Assembly (NCBI GenBank): GCA_003512825.1
Contig: DOOI01000196.1
Span: 1-16,972 of the forward strand
From: Paracoccaceae bacterium
GTDB taxonomy: Bacteria; Pseudomonadota; Alphaproteobacteria; Rhodobacterales; Rhodobacteraceae
Direction of reading: 5' to 3'
Length of the DNA: 16,972 bases
Part shown: piece by piece, positions 6,101 to 14,037 of the stretch
Layout of the letters: the number at the start of each line of letters is the position of its first letter
Numbering within the stretch: the stretch's first letter is position 1
Notes under the pieces: generated by a model
Databases searched by the model: none
What the model was told of the DNA's origin: nothing
What the model saw: only the letters and a program-made list of their open reading frames with translations
Translations under genes and position numbers: made by a program

Positions 6101-7759
6101 TCAGACGCGCTGCATGCTGTAATCGCCGCGAACTCCGGTGCCGTAGCGCTGGAGCGCGCCGTCTGGGCCGGTGGCGTTCGGGCGGATAAAGATCCAGTTC
6201 TGCCACGCGGTCAAACGACCGAAGATGCGGGTTTCCATGGTTTCCGGGCCAGCAAAGCGCAGGTTAGCTTCCATGCCGGTCATTGCATCGGGGCTGAAGG
6301 ACACGCGCTCTTCCATGAAGATGCGGATCTCGTCTTCCCAATCGATATCGTCAAAGGCGTAGGTGACAAGGCCCAGTTCGCGGGCGGAGTCGGCTTCGAG
6401 TGTCTCTCCAATTTGCGTCTTGAGGGCCTCAACATGCTCGGGCTCTGCGAGGAAGCGGGTCTGGAGGCGCGTGATGTCATTGCCCATCGGGTAGGCACCG
6501 AAGTTGCCTTCGCTGAGGCGGATGGCGGCGAGGGGGCGATTGTCGCCTTCAAACTCGTCTTCCATCATATAGCTGCGATCACCTGCCCAGATCAGCTCGG
6601 CCAGAGGACCAGCGAAGCAACTGCCGTGCTCTACAAGGGTAGCAATCGAGCGCGAAGTGACATCGACGCGCTTCATGGTGCGCTTCCAGTAGTGCAAGAT
6701 CTCATTGGCAAGCCAGTGATCTTTGTTGGCCAAAAGGAAGGCTTCATGCGCCAGCACAGCCTCTGGGTCGCCTTGAGTGCGGAAGGACCACAGGCCGACT
6801 TCCAGTTCGTTTAGACGCAGGTGGAGGATCAGATCTTCGAATTCGCGCGCCAGACGCAGCATCCAAGACTGGTCGCCTTCGGCCACAAGTGCTTCGGTCG
6901 AGGCAGGCACAGGGCGGTCGGGGCCGTGCAGCGTAATGGTGACGCGGCGTGATGTGCGATCGACCTGCGCTTCGACGAGGGAGTAGGCCACGGAGCCATT
7001 TTCGGAAATCGAGCGCGCGAGCGGTCCAAGGGCAATGCCAGAGGAGGCTTTTGCGGTCATTCCTGCGGCGAACTCTTGGGCGCGTTCCGTAACGACAGCG
7101 TCGAATTTCGAGTTGGGCACGGCTTCGTCTACCAGGCGCCAGTCAACGGCACGCTTGCCCTTAACGCCCTCTTCGACGGAGCAGAAGACATCGGCGAGAT
7201 CGCGGCGCACTTTGCGTTTGTCGGTTACGCGGGTGAGGCCGCCCGTGCCGGGAAGCACGGCGAGCAAAGGCACTTCGGGCAGCGAGACGTTGGAAGAGCT
7301 GTCGTCGGTGAGCATGATGTAGTTGCAAGCCAATGCCAGCTCGTAACCGCCGCCGGCGCAAGCGCCCTTGATTGCGGCCATATAACGCTGACCGCTGTCG
7401 GCCTCGGCGGCTTCAAAGGTGTTGCGCGTTTCATTGGTGAATTTGCAGAAGTTCACCTTGTGGGCGTGGCTTGCGCCACCCAGCATGCGGATGTTTGCGC
7501 CCGCGCAGAACACCTTGTCTTTGCCGGATTTCATCACCACGACTTTGACTTCTGGATGCTCGAAGCGCATGCGCTGGACGACATCGTTCAGTTCGATATC
7601 GACGCCAAGGTCGTAGGAGTTGAGTTTGAGTTGATATCCCTCAAAAAGACCCGCGTTTTCGTCAACGTCCATATAGAGCGTTGCGACTTCGCCAGCATAT
7701 TCCACGCGCCAGTGGCGGTATTTGCTGGGGTCGGTTCTAAAGTCGATGATCTTGGACAT
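6101..7759 (-). CDS. boxC: BoxC: 2,3-epoxybenzoyl-CoA dihydrolase
   Basis: BoxC hydrolytically opens 2,3-epoxybenzoyl-CoA to 3,4-dehydroadipyl-CoA semialdehyde and formate. The 552 residues form two crotonase-fold halves. The N-terminal half carries the oxyanion-hole segments (FCAGANIRMLGG near 84-95; GACAGGGYELALAC at 132-145). Cys105, Glu140 and Glu162 sit six residues before the residues I recall as catalytic in Burkholderia BoxC (C111, E146, E168), a constant offset that argues for an active enzyme. The ATG at 7757-7759 has GGGAGATC upstream. It is the first gene of the boxC-boxB-small Cys-rich-boxA-thioesterase transcript, directly behind three predicted BoxR operators. Confidence 0.96.
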   Translation of the reverse strand: MSKIIDFRTDPSKYRHWRVEYAGEVATLYMDVDENAGLFEGYQLKLNSYDLGVDIELNDVVQRMRFEHPEVKVVVMKSGKDKVFCAGANIRMLGGASHAHKVNFCKFTNETRNTFEAAEADSGQRYMAAIKGACAGGGYELALACNYIMLTDDSSSNVSLPEVPLLAVLPGTGGLTRVTDKRKVRRDLADVFCSVEEGVKGKRAVDWRLVDEAVPNSKFDAVVTERAQEFAAGMTAKASSGIALGPLARSISENGSVAYSLVEAQVDRTSRRVTITLHGPDRPVPASTEALVAEGDQSWMLRLAREFEDLILHLRLNELEVGLWSFRTQGDPEAVLAHEAFLLANKDHWLANEILHYWKRTMKRVDVTSRSIATLVEHGSCFAGPLAELIWAGDRSYMMEDEFEGDNRPLAAIRLSEGNFGAYPMGNDITRLQTRFLAEPEHVEALKTQIGETLEADSARELGLVTYAFDDIDWEDEIRIFMEERVSFSPDAMTGMEANLRFAGPETMETRIFGRLTAWQNWIFIRPNATGPDGALQRYGTGVRGDYSMQRV

Positions 7760-7788
7760 GGGCGGATCTCCCTGAGTGTAGTGTTGAG

Positions 7789-7802
7789 TGCACTATAATG
7801 CC
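7789..7802. promoter_or_regulatory. Predicted BoxR operator and -10 region of the boxC promoter
   Basis: The sequence is TGCACTATAATGCC, one mismatch from TGCA-N6-TGCA. The minus strand reads TATAGT at 7797-7792; with TTTGCG at 7820-7815 the spacing is 17 bases. This predicts a start near 7785 and a leader of about 26 bases before boxC. A repressor bound here would block the promoter. Confidence 0.75.
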
Positions 7803-7828
7803 GTAGCCCTGTTCCGCAAAGAGTTTTG

Positions 7829-7842
7829 TGCACAATAGTGCT
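7829..7842. promoter_or_regulatory. Predicted BoxR operator, upstream site of the boxC promoter
   Basis: The sequence is TGCACAATAGTGCT, one mismatch from the motif, with symmetric GCAC/GTGC arms. It lies 40 bp (about four helical turns) from the -10 site at 7789. Confidence 0.68.
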
Positions 7843-7844
7843 AA

Positions 7845-7862
7845 ATAAGTTTTATTACTTAT
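7845..7862. repeat. AT-rich inverted repeat in the boxC promoter region
   Basis: ATAAGT-TTTATT-ACTTAT is a perfect 6-bp inverted repeat with a 6-base centre, between the second and third operator copies in a clearly AT-rich stretch (about 7822-7927). It does not match the TGCA motif and may bind another factor or simply bend the DNA. Confidence 0.4.
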
Positions 7863-7906
7863 CAGATACTTAGGAAAAATGGATAAAAATATAGCCGCGA
7901 ATAATA

Positions 7907-7920
7907 TGCATTATAATGCA
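7907..7920. promoter_or_regulatory. Predicted BoxR operator, perfect 14-bp palindrome upstream of boxC
   Basis: TGCATTATAATGCA is a perfect palindrome and the best copy of the motif in the window. It begins two bases beyond the DUF309 stop codon and lies 78 bp from the middle site. It could act as a distal looping site, or block read-through from the ligase transcript. Confidence 0.7.
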
Positions 7921-7921
7921 A

Positions 7922-8323
7922 TTATTGCGAATCCTGCTCAAGCCAAAGGCCAACATCAGCGGGGTTCATTGTGAGAACTGGGCGTGATCCCAGTTCTGTC
8001 AAGAGTGTTTGGACTTCGCGCCGCAGGCGGGCGGCGGCCTGTGGGCGGTGCATTTTGTCTTTGAGGCGCGCATTGGCCAGTTGGATCAGCGCCCTCACAA
8101 ACAGGCGCTCGCGGCTGTTGGGGGGAGCGGCCATCCAGACAGGTTCGAGAACCTCATGCGCCTCCCAGAACCAACCGGACTGAAGAAATTTCAGACCTGT
8201 TTGAAATGCTTCTGATTGGGCAAGTTGATCGGACGACATGCCGGGCTGCGCCGTGGCGCGGATTGTGTCAAAGGAGCCCTCCGCCGGGCGTGACGTTTGG
8301 CCGGGAATATAGGGTTCAGCCAA
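7922..8323 (-). CDS. DUF309 family protein, translationally coupled to the hydrolase
   Basis: The 133-residue protein has the DUF309 signature WFWEAHEVLEPVW and a following helical region (LFVRALIQLANARLK). I chose the TTG at 8321-8323 because AGG lies 6 bases upstream and because the N-terminus it gives (MAEPYIPGQTSRPAEGSFD) matches that of alphaproteobacterial DUF309 proteins as I recall them; an internal ATG at residue 29 would remove this conserved part. The start overlaps the hydrolase stop by 8 bases. The biochemical role of DUF309 is not known to me. Co-transcription with benzoate-CoA ligase ties it to aromatic catabolism here, but no specific function is proposed. Confidence 0.82.
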   Translation of the reverse strand: MAEPYIPGQTSRPAEGSFDTIRATAQPGMSSDQLAQSEAFQTGLKFLQSGWFWEAHEVLEPVWMAAPPNSRERLFVRALIQLANARLKDKMHRPQAAARLRREVQTLLTELGSRPVLTMNPADVGLWLEQDSQ

Positions 8324-9125
8324 GGCTGACCTCGGCTGCCTCAATCCGTTCAAGGCGCGCGCAGAAACTTGCGACAACCTCGAGAACCTCTTCGGGCTTG
8401 TCTTGATGCGGCGCATGCCGACAGTCTTCGAGCACTGCGACTTCGACAGGGGCATAGCTGCGTGTTTCAACTTCGGCGATCTGGGCCAAGGTTCCATATT
8501 GATCTTGGCGACCTTGAATCGCGAGGGTTGGCAGGCGGAAATAATCGATGACATCGCCGACGTTCCATGACCTGAAGCCGGGATCGAGCCACGCGTCGTT
8601 CCAGCCTCGAAAGGCATTGTCCGGGTCGCGGTGATGTTTGGCCATGCGTGCGCGCAGGTCAGTCGTTGCATAGGCCTGGCGGGCCCGAGCGATTTCGGTC
8701 AGCCCCAGCTCTTCTGTGAAGAAATGGGGCGCCATGAGGATGGTGCCACGGACCCGGAAATCTTCGATGGAGCCCGCGTAGATCGCGGCGATGGTGGCAC
8801 CGTCGGAGTGGCCCATCAGCAGACCGCGCTTGAAGCCGATCGCATCGAGAAAATGAGGCAGGACCTGTGTTGCTTCGCGCGTCATGTAATCGAGCGGACG
8901 CGGTAGGGAGACGGGGTCGGATTGGCCGTAACCCGCGCGCGAGTAGGCCGCTACACCGAAGCCTGTTGCTTTTGACAGGCGTTCAGGGAAGTCACGCCAG
9001 AGGCCAGCAGAGCCAAGACCCTCGTGGAGCAGAACGAGTGTAGGGGCCTCAGACGGCGACGGCCCTGCATAGCGGGTCTCGAGGGAGACGCCGCGCACAG
9101 AGATCGTCGGATCGCCCCAAGCCAT
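8316..9125 (-). CDS. Alpha/beta hydrolase of the benzoate-CoA ligase operon
   Basis: This is a 269-residue alpha/beta-hydrolase-fold protein. The nucleophile elbow GHSDG gives Ser107; likely triad partners are Asp208 (GRQDQYG) and His237 (DCRHAP). The oxyanion region LLHEGLGSAGLW is at 32-43. The ATG at 9123-9125 overlaps the ligase stop (TAATG), so a longer reading frame beginning upstream inside the ligase is not used. Similar hydrolases occur in box clusters; proposed roles include releasing benzoate from esters or removing dead-end thioesters or lactones. The substrate cannot be read from the sequence, and no signal peptide is seen, so the protein is cytoplasmic. Confidence 0.9.
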   Translation of the reverse strand: MAWGDPTISVRGVSLETRYAGPSPSEAPTLVLLHEGLGSAGLWRDFPERLSKATGFGVAAYSRAGYGQSDPVSLPRPLDYMTREATQVLPHFLDAIGFKRGLLMGHSDGATIAAIYAGSIEDFRVRGTILMAPHFFTEELGLTEIARARQAYATTDLRARMAKHHRDPDNAFRGWNDAWLDPGFRSWNVGDVIDYFRLPTLAIQGRQDQYGTLAQIAEVETRSYAPVEVAVLEDCRHAPHQDKPEEVLEVVASFCARLERIEAAEVSLG

Positions 9126-10660
9126 TAGCCGAGCTCCCGCAGTTTGAAGCGCTGGATTTTTCCGGTCGCGGTTTTTGGCAGATCTTCGACAATGTCTATC
9201 CAGCGAGGATACTTCCATTTGCCAATCGCGTTCTTGACGTGGTCCTTGACGCTGTCGAGTTCGCTTTCGTCATGGCCCGGTTTGAGCACGATGAAGGCTT
9301 TTGGCTTTTCCAAGCCATCATCATCGCGCCGGGCGACGACGGCGGCTTCGAGCACAGCAGGGTGTGAAATCAGAGCCTGTTCCACCTCGAACGGGCTCAA
9401 CCAAATGCCCGATACCTTGAACATGTCGTCGGTCCGACCGCAGTAGACATAGCGCCCTGTTTCCGTGAGTTCGTATTTGTCCCCGGTGCGAGTCCATTCG
9501 CCCTCAAATGTAGAGCGGCTCTTGTTGCGCTGGTTCCAATAGCCGTCGGCGGCGCTGGCGCCGCGCACAACCAACTCACCAATACCACCAGCGGCGACGT
9601 CACTGCCATCTTCTTCGATAAGGCGCGTTTCATAACCGGGGACCGCTGTGCCCGAGGTGCCGTAGACCACGTCGCCGGGGCGGTTTGACAAGAAGATGTG
9701 GAGCATTTCCGTTGAGCCAACGCCGTCGAGGATATCGACGCCCCAAAGGCCGTGCCACCGTTTGCCAATTTCCGCAGGCAAGGCTTCGCCTGCGGAGATG
9801 CTGGTGCGAAGGGGCGCTTTGGGGAGCGGGGCCTTTTCCCAATGGTGGACAAGGGCGGCGTAGAGCGTCGGCACACCACAAAACACAGTGGGCTTCTCTT
9901 GGTCGAGAATGGTTGAGACGCTGTCGGGGGTGGGCCGACCCGGAAGAAGGACAGTGGTTGCGCCCACCGAGAGTGGGAAGGTCAGGGCATTGCCAAGCCC
10001 ATAGGCGAAGAAAAGCTTGGCCGCAGAATAGACCGTGTCGTTTTCCTGAATCCCCAGCACTTGCGCGCCATAGGTATCGGCGGTGGCTTTCAAGCTGGAG
10101 TGCACATGACGCACGCCTTTGGGCTGCCCCGTGGAGCCTGAGGAATAGAGCCAGAAGGCGGTCTCGTCTTCGGACGCCACAATCGGATCACGTGGCAGCG
10201 CGTCAGACATGAAGCCATTCCAGCTGAGCGTGCCGTCTGGCGCATGCTCGCCACCGATGACGACGATCACGCGCAGGGCGTCAGAGGATTTGATCGCAGG
10301 TTCGACAACGGGCCATAGTTCGGCGGAGACGAAGAGGCAGCGTGCGCGACTGTCTTTCAGGATGAAGTCATAGACGGAGGTCGCAAGAAGTGTGTTCAAG
10401 GGCACTGCAACCACGCCAGCTTTGAGAGCGCCGAAGAAAATCTGAGGCCATTCTATTTGATCAAGCACAAGCATGAGTGCGCGTTCTTCGGGGCGGATGC
10501 CGTGGCGGCGCAGGGCGTCTGCGACCCGGCTGGTGCCATCGGCGAGCTCGGCATAGCTCAAGGTGCGTTTGTCAGCGGTGGCTTCGCGATACGCGCATTT
10601 GGCGCCGCGGCCTTCGGTGATGTGGCGGTCCACGAAATAAACTGCTGCATTGCCGGACAT
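9125..10660 (-). CDS. bclA: Benzoate-CoA ligase
   Basis: This enzyme activates benzoate to benzoyl-CoA with ATP and CoA, the entry step of the pathway. The 511 residues form an ANL-superfamily adenylating enzyme: P-loop YSSGSTGQPKGV at 172-183, a benzoate-CoA-ligase-type pocket segment (AAKLFFAYGLGNALTFPLS), the DGVGSTEMLHIF adenine motif, FKVSGIWLSPFEVE at the domain hinge, and PKTATGKIQRFKLR at the C-terminus with the catalytic Lys at 501. The ATG at 10658-10660 has GGGAGGGAAG upstream. It begins a three-gene operon with the hydrolase and DUF309 gene, behind two predicted BoxR operators. The family also includes 2-aminobenzoate-CoA and 4-hydroxybenzoate-CoA ligases, but the box context favours benzoate. 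Confidence 0.93.
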   Translation of the reverse strand: MSGNAAVYFVDRHITEGRGAKCAYREATADKRTLSYAELADGTSRVADALRRHGIRPEERALMLVLDQIEWPQIFFGALKAGVVAVPLNTLLATSVYDFILKDSRARCLFVSAELWPVVEPAIKSSDALRVIVVIGGEHAPDGTLSWNGFMSDALPRDPIVASEDETAFWLYSSGSTGQPKGVRHVHSSLKATADTYGAQVLGIQENDTVYSAAKLFFAYGLGNALTFPLSVGATTVLLPGRPTPDSVSTILDQEKPTVFCGVPTLYAALVHHWEKAPLPKAPLRTSISAGEALPAEIGKRWHGLWGVDILDGVGSTEMLHIFLSNRPGDVVYGTSGTAVPGYETRLIEEDGSDVAAGGIGELVVRGASAADGYWNQRNKSRSTFEGEWTRTGDKYELTETGRYVYCGRTDDMFKVSGIWLSPFEVEQALISHPAVLEAAVVARRDDDGLEKPKAFIVLKPGHDESELDSVKDHVKNAIGKWKYPRWIDIVEDLPKTATGKIQRFKLRELG

Positions 10661-10762
10661 AGTCTTCCCTCCCTATGCCGAAAATATCCGGCATCTCGTG
10701 CTGACGGAGCCTCTGTCAGAGACTCAATACGCTCCGACTCCTCCTCCGAGGCAGAGCGCTTG

Positions 10763-10776
10763 TGCGGTATAATGCA
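10763..10776. promoter_or_regulatory. Predicted BoxR operator and -10 region of the ligase promoter
   Basis: The sequence is TGCGGTATAATGCA, one mismatch from TGCA-N6-TGCA. The minus strand holds TATACC at 10771-10766, the same internal position as TATAGT in the boxC and boxR sites. Predicted start is near 10759, giving a leader of about 100 bases before the ligase. The -35 is unclear; TTGCGA lies 19 bases upstream. Confidence 0.68.
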
Positions 10777-10814
10777 TCAACGGGGCGATCTCGCAACAAA
10801 TTTTCTCGAATTGA

Positions 10815-10828
10815 TGCACTTTTTTGCA
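10815..10828. promoter_or_regulatory. Predicted BoxR operator, upstream site of the ligase promoter
   Basis: TGCACTTTTTTGCA has two intact TGCA half-sites separated by exactly 6 bases, although the centre is not palindromic. It lies 52 bp (about five helical turns) from the -10 site at 10763. Confidence 0.65.
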
Positions 10829-10894
10829 CAAAGCCGTGGTGAATACAAAAAAACGTAGAGATTCCGGGTGACAGCGTGGGGCGATATGACAAGC

Positions 10895-10923
10895 AAAAAT
10901 GCGCGCGGTGGCTTATGCGCGCA
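10895..10923 (-). terminator. Intrinsic terminator overlapping the dxs stop codon
   Basis: On the transcribed strand, TGCGCGC pairs with GCGCGCA across a 10-base loop that contains the TAA stop of dxs, and the stem is followed by TTTTTGCTTGT. This is a standard rho-independent layout and separates the housekeeping genes from the ligase promoter. Confidence 0.8.
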
Positions 10924-12838
10924 GTCCGAGCATCTTTACGCCCAAAGTTTCGAGCACCTTCGCCTCGATATCGACCGCGTTCATCTGCGCCGTTGCATAC
11001 ATGTCTTCGGGGCTGGATTGGTCGATGAACGTATCGGGCAAGACCATTGAGCGGAAACGCAGGCCTTTGTCGAACACCGCTTCATCGGCCAAGAGTTGGG
11101 CAACATGTGATCCGAAACCGCCGACCGCCCCTTCTTCGATGGTAATGAGTGCCTCGTGCTCGGCTGCGAGTTTCAGGATCAGGTCGCGGTCAAGTGGTTT
11201 TGCGAAGCGCGCGTCCGCCACTGTGAGTGAAATGCCGCGAGCCTCCAGCGCTTCGGCGGCTTTCAATACTTCAGCCAGACGCGTGCCGAAGGAGAGAATA
11301 GCGACGCCTTTGCCCTCACGGATCATACGGCCCTTGCCGATTTCAAGTGGTTGGCCGCGCTCTGGCATTTCGACACCCGAGCCTTCGCCACGTGGAAAGC
11401 GGAATGCTATTGGGCCAGTGTCGTAGGCGGCAGCAGTTGCCACCATGTGGACAAGCTCGGCTTCGTCAGCGGCGGCCATCACCACCATTCCCGGCAAGTT
11501 CGCGAGAAAGGCCGTGTCGAATGCGCCAGCATGAGTTGCGCCATCTGCGCCGACAAGACCCGCGCGATCAATCGCGAAGCGGACGGGGAGGCGTTGGATT
11601 GCGACGTCATGGACAACCTGATCGTAACCGCGTTGCAAGAAAGTCGAATACATCGCGCAGAATGGTTTCATCCCGCCAGCGGCAAGCGCGGCGGAAAAGG
11701 TGACGCCATGTTGTTCCGCAATACCAACATCAAAACAGCGAGAAGGGTAGCGTTCGGCAAAGAGGTTGAGGCCTGTGCCGTCGGGCATGGCGGCAGTGAC
11801 GGCGCAGATGCGGCTGTCGTCCGCGGCTTCACGCAAGAGCGCTTTGGCGAAAACCGAGGTGTAGGAGGGCGCGTTCGAGGGCGCTTTGACTTGCTCGCCT
11901 GTGAGCACGTCGAATTTAGCCGTTGCATGGCCCCGGTCACGGGCGCGTTCGGCGGGCGCATAGCCTTTGCCTTTTTTCGTCAACACATGGATCAACATTG
12001 GTCCGGTGGCCCGGGCCTTGACCGTGCGGAGAACGGGGAGAAGTTGATCCAGATCGTGCCCGTCGATGGGGCCGACATAAGAAAAGCCAAGGGCCTCGAA
12101 AAGCGTGCCGCCGACGGCCATTCCTTTGAGCATGTCCTTGGCGCGCTTGGCCCCTTCTCGAAACGGCTCGGGCAGGAGCGACACGGCGCCTTTGGCTGCG
12201 GCTTTGAATTCCTGAAAAGGCTCGCCGGCGTAAAGGCGTGACAAATAGGAGGAAAGCGCGCCAACCGGGGGGGCAATGGACATTTCGTTGTCATTGAGGA
12301 TGACAAAGAGGCGCTTGTTGAGGTGGCCTGCGTTGTTCATTGCCTCAAATGCCATGCCTGCCGACATCGAGCCGTCGCCAATCACGGCAATTGCATCCCC
12401 TAGCCCACCTTCGCAGGCGCCACCCAAATCGCGTGCCACGGCAAAGCCAAGAGCAGCGGAGATCGAGGTAGAGGAATGGGCTGCACCGAAAGGGTCGTAG
12501 GGGCTTTCGGCGCGTTTGGTGAAGCCGGAGAGGCCGTCTTTTTGGCGCAACGTGCGGATGCGATCACGGCGACCAGTCAGAATTTTGTGGGGATAGCACT
12601 GGTGCCCGACGTCCCAGATCAGTTTGTCCTTGGGTGTATCGAATACCGCATGCAGGGCCACTGTCAGTTCGACCACACCCAAACCCGCACCCAAGTGCCC
12701 GCCTGTGACCGAGACCGCAGAAATTGTCTCTGCGCGCAATTCGTCAGCGACGCGCTTGAGATCACTGTCGGACAGCCGCTTGAGATCGGCGGGCGCGTGC
12801 ACGCGGTCTAGTGTGGGCGTGGATGGTTTGGGGCTCAT
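10913..12838 (-). CDS. dxs: 1-deoxy-D-xylulose-5-phosphate synthase
   Basis: This enzyme condenses pyruvate and glyceraldehyde-3-phosphate in the first step of the non-mevalonate isoprenoid pathway, using thiamine diphosphate. The 641 residues have the full family length. Visible motifs are TGGHLG with His48, [16 protein letters not shown] with His79, the thiamine-diphosphate motif GDGSMSAG starting at 154 and closing at NDN (182-184), and [10 protein letters not shown] with the cofactor-activating Glu375. The ATG at 12836-12838 has AAGGGAAC upstream. It lies 21 bases after ispA and ends in an intrinsic terminator, closing the petP-petR-deacetylase-xseB-ispA-dxs series. Confidence 0.97.
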   Translation of the reverse strand: MSPKPSTPTLDRVHAPADLKRLSDSDLKRVADELRAETISAVSVTGGHLGAGLGVVELTVALHAVFDTPKDKLIWDVGHQCYPHKILTGRRDRIRTLRQKDGLSGFTKRAESPYDPFGAAHSSTSISAALGFAVARDLGGACEGGLGDAIAVIGDGSMSAGMAFEAMNNAGHLNKRLFVILNDNEMSIAPPVGALSSYLSRLYAGEPFQEFKAAAKGAVSLLPEPFREGAKRAKDMLKGMAVGGTLFEALGFSYVGPIDGHDLDQLLPVLRTVKARATGPMLIHVLTKKGKGYAPAERARDRGHATAKFDVLTGEQVKAPSNAPSYTSVFAKALLREAADDSRICAVTAAMPDGTGLNLFAERYPSRCFDVGIAEQHGVTFSAALAAGGMKPFCAMYSTFLQRGYDQVVHDVAIQRLPVRFAIDRAGLVGADGATHAGAFDTAFLANLPGMVVMAAADEAELVHMVATAAAYDTGPIAFRFPRGEGSGVEMPERGQPLEIGKGRMIREGKGVAILSFGTRLAEVLKAAEALEARGISLTVADARFAKPLDRDLILKLAAEHEALITIEEGAVGGFGSHVAQLLADEAVFDKGLRFRSMVLPDTFIDQSSPEDMYATAQMNAVDIEAKVLETLGVKMLGLRA

Positions 12839-12859
12839 GCAGTTCCCTTCACGGGTGGC

Positions 12860-13729
12860 TCAGGTTTCGCGCGCGATAACGAAGCGGGCAGCGTCGCGCA
12901 AGCAGTCTGCGCGGGTCTCATAAGAAGATAGCGCATCACAGGCCTCTTCCACCAGAGCGGCGGCGCGTCGTTTTGCCTGATCAAGGCCAAGAAGAGAAAC
13001 GAAGGTCGCTTTGCCCGCTGCGTCGTCTTTGCGGAGGGCCTTGCCGACCTTTGCCGCGTCGCCTTCGACGTCAAGAACATCGTCCCAGATTTGGAAGGCG
13101 CGACCCAAGGCACGCCCATAGATTTGGAGAGCGGTGGGGTCAGCGCTTGCCATTCGGGCACCGGCCATTGCCGACCATTCGATGAGTGCGCCGGTTTTGC
13201 CTGCTTGCAAGCGCTCGATCTCGGGCAAGGTAAGCGGCGCAGCGGCGGTTTCGGCGGCGATGTCAAGCGCCTGCCCGCCAACCATCCCATGCAGGCCTGC
13301 CGCCTCTGCCAGCGAAAGCGCAAGGGCCACGCGGGCTTCGGCGCTACATTGCGTTTGCAAGACAAGCTGAAAGGCCAAGGCCTGCAAAGCGTCGCCAGCA
13401 AGCACGGCTGTCGCTTCGTTCCATTTCTTGTGGACAGTCGGAAGCCCGCGGCGAAGGGCGTCGTCGTCCATGCAAGGAAGATCATCATGCACCAGAGAAT
13501 AGGCGTGAAGTGCTTCGATCGCGGCGGCGGCAGGGGCAGCCGATGCACTGGCTCGGTTGTGGAGTTTGGCCCCCTCAAGGACCAAAAACGCGCGAAGGCC
13601 TTTGCCACCAATCACCGCATAAGACATCGCCTCTGCGACGGGCAGATCAACACCGGATAGGGCAGACCGGACGCCTGCTTCTGCGATATCGCGTGCCGCG
13701 ATAAGGGCCGTTTTGAAGTTAGCCGGCAT
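12860..13729 (-). CDS. ispA: Farnesyl/geranylgeranyl-type polyprenyl diphosphate synthase (IspA)
   Basis: A short-chain trans-prenyltransferase that extends dimethylallyl diphosphate with isopentenyl diphosphate. The 289 residues carry GGKGLRAFLV near 41-50, the first Asp-rich motif DDLPCMDDD at 82-90 and the second DDVLD at 216-220. The ATG at 13727-13729 overlaps the end of xseB by 11 bases; the frame is open further upstream but that would extend deep into xseB. The location between xseB and dxs is a common bacterial arrangement that supplies isoprenoid precursors for quinones and carriers. Confidence 0.94.
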   Translation of the reverse strand: MPANFKTALIAARDIAEAGVRSALSGVDLPVAEAMSYAVIGGKGLRAFLVLEGAKLHNRASASAAPAAAAIEALHAYSLVHDDLPCMDDDALRRGLPTVHKKWNEATAVLAGDALQALAFQLVLQTQCSAEARVALALSLAEAAGLHGMVGGQALDIAAETAAAPLTLPEIERLQAGKTGALIEWSAMAGARMASADPTALQIYGRALGRAFQIWDDVLDVEGDAAKVGKALRKDDAAGKATFVSLLGLDQAKRRAAALVEEACDALSSYETRADCLRDAARFVIARET

Positions 13730-13961
13730 TGAAGGGCGCAGTCCCCGTCGGTTGACCGTCGCCATCAAGCGTAATCTGGCTTACCTTCTCTTCGGCGGCC
13801 TTGAGTTTTGCTTCGCAATGCTTTTTCAAAGCCGCGCCGCGCTCATAGAGCGCGATGGATTGATCGAGGGGCACATCGCCGCGCTCGAGTTGACCCACCA
13901 CACGCTCAAGTTCGGCCATGGCTTGTTCAAAGCTCATCTCGGGGATCGCGGGTTCAGACAT
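13719..13961 (-). CDS. xseB: Exodeoxyribonuclease VII small subunit
   Basis: The 80-residue helical protein matches the XseB length and pattern: MSFEQAMAELERVVGQLERG followed by PLDQSIALYERGAALKKHC. XseB multimers activate the XseA nuclease, which digests single-stranded DNA. I chose the ATG at 13959-13961 because AGAAGGA lies about 9 bases upstream; a longer frame to 14018 has no clear ribosome binding site and would nearly abut the preceding stop. Confidence 0.94.
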   Translation of the reverse strand: MSEPAIPEMSFEQAMAELERVVGQLERGDVPLDQSIALYERGAALKKHCEAKLKAAEEKVSQITLDGDGQPTGTAPFNAG

Positions 13962-14037
13962 CGGCGCAGTTCCTTCTAAAGATGCGAACAGCATAGCCAT
14001 GGTATGGGGTGGGTTCAATTCGATTGCCGCTTCGCGC

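Noticed and set aside
8324..8671. Upstream extension of the DUF309 frame
   Set aside because: It overlaps the hydrolase coding sequence and adds residues unlike DUF309. The TTG at 8321-8323 with AGG upstream gives the family-like N-terminus.
9126..9218. 31-residue upstream extension of the alpha/beta hydrolase
   Set aside because: It lies within the ligase C-terminus, encodes basic non-conserved residues, and the TAATG overlap gives a better start.
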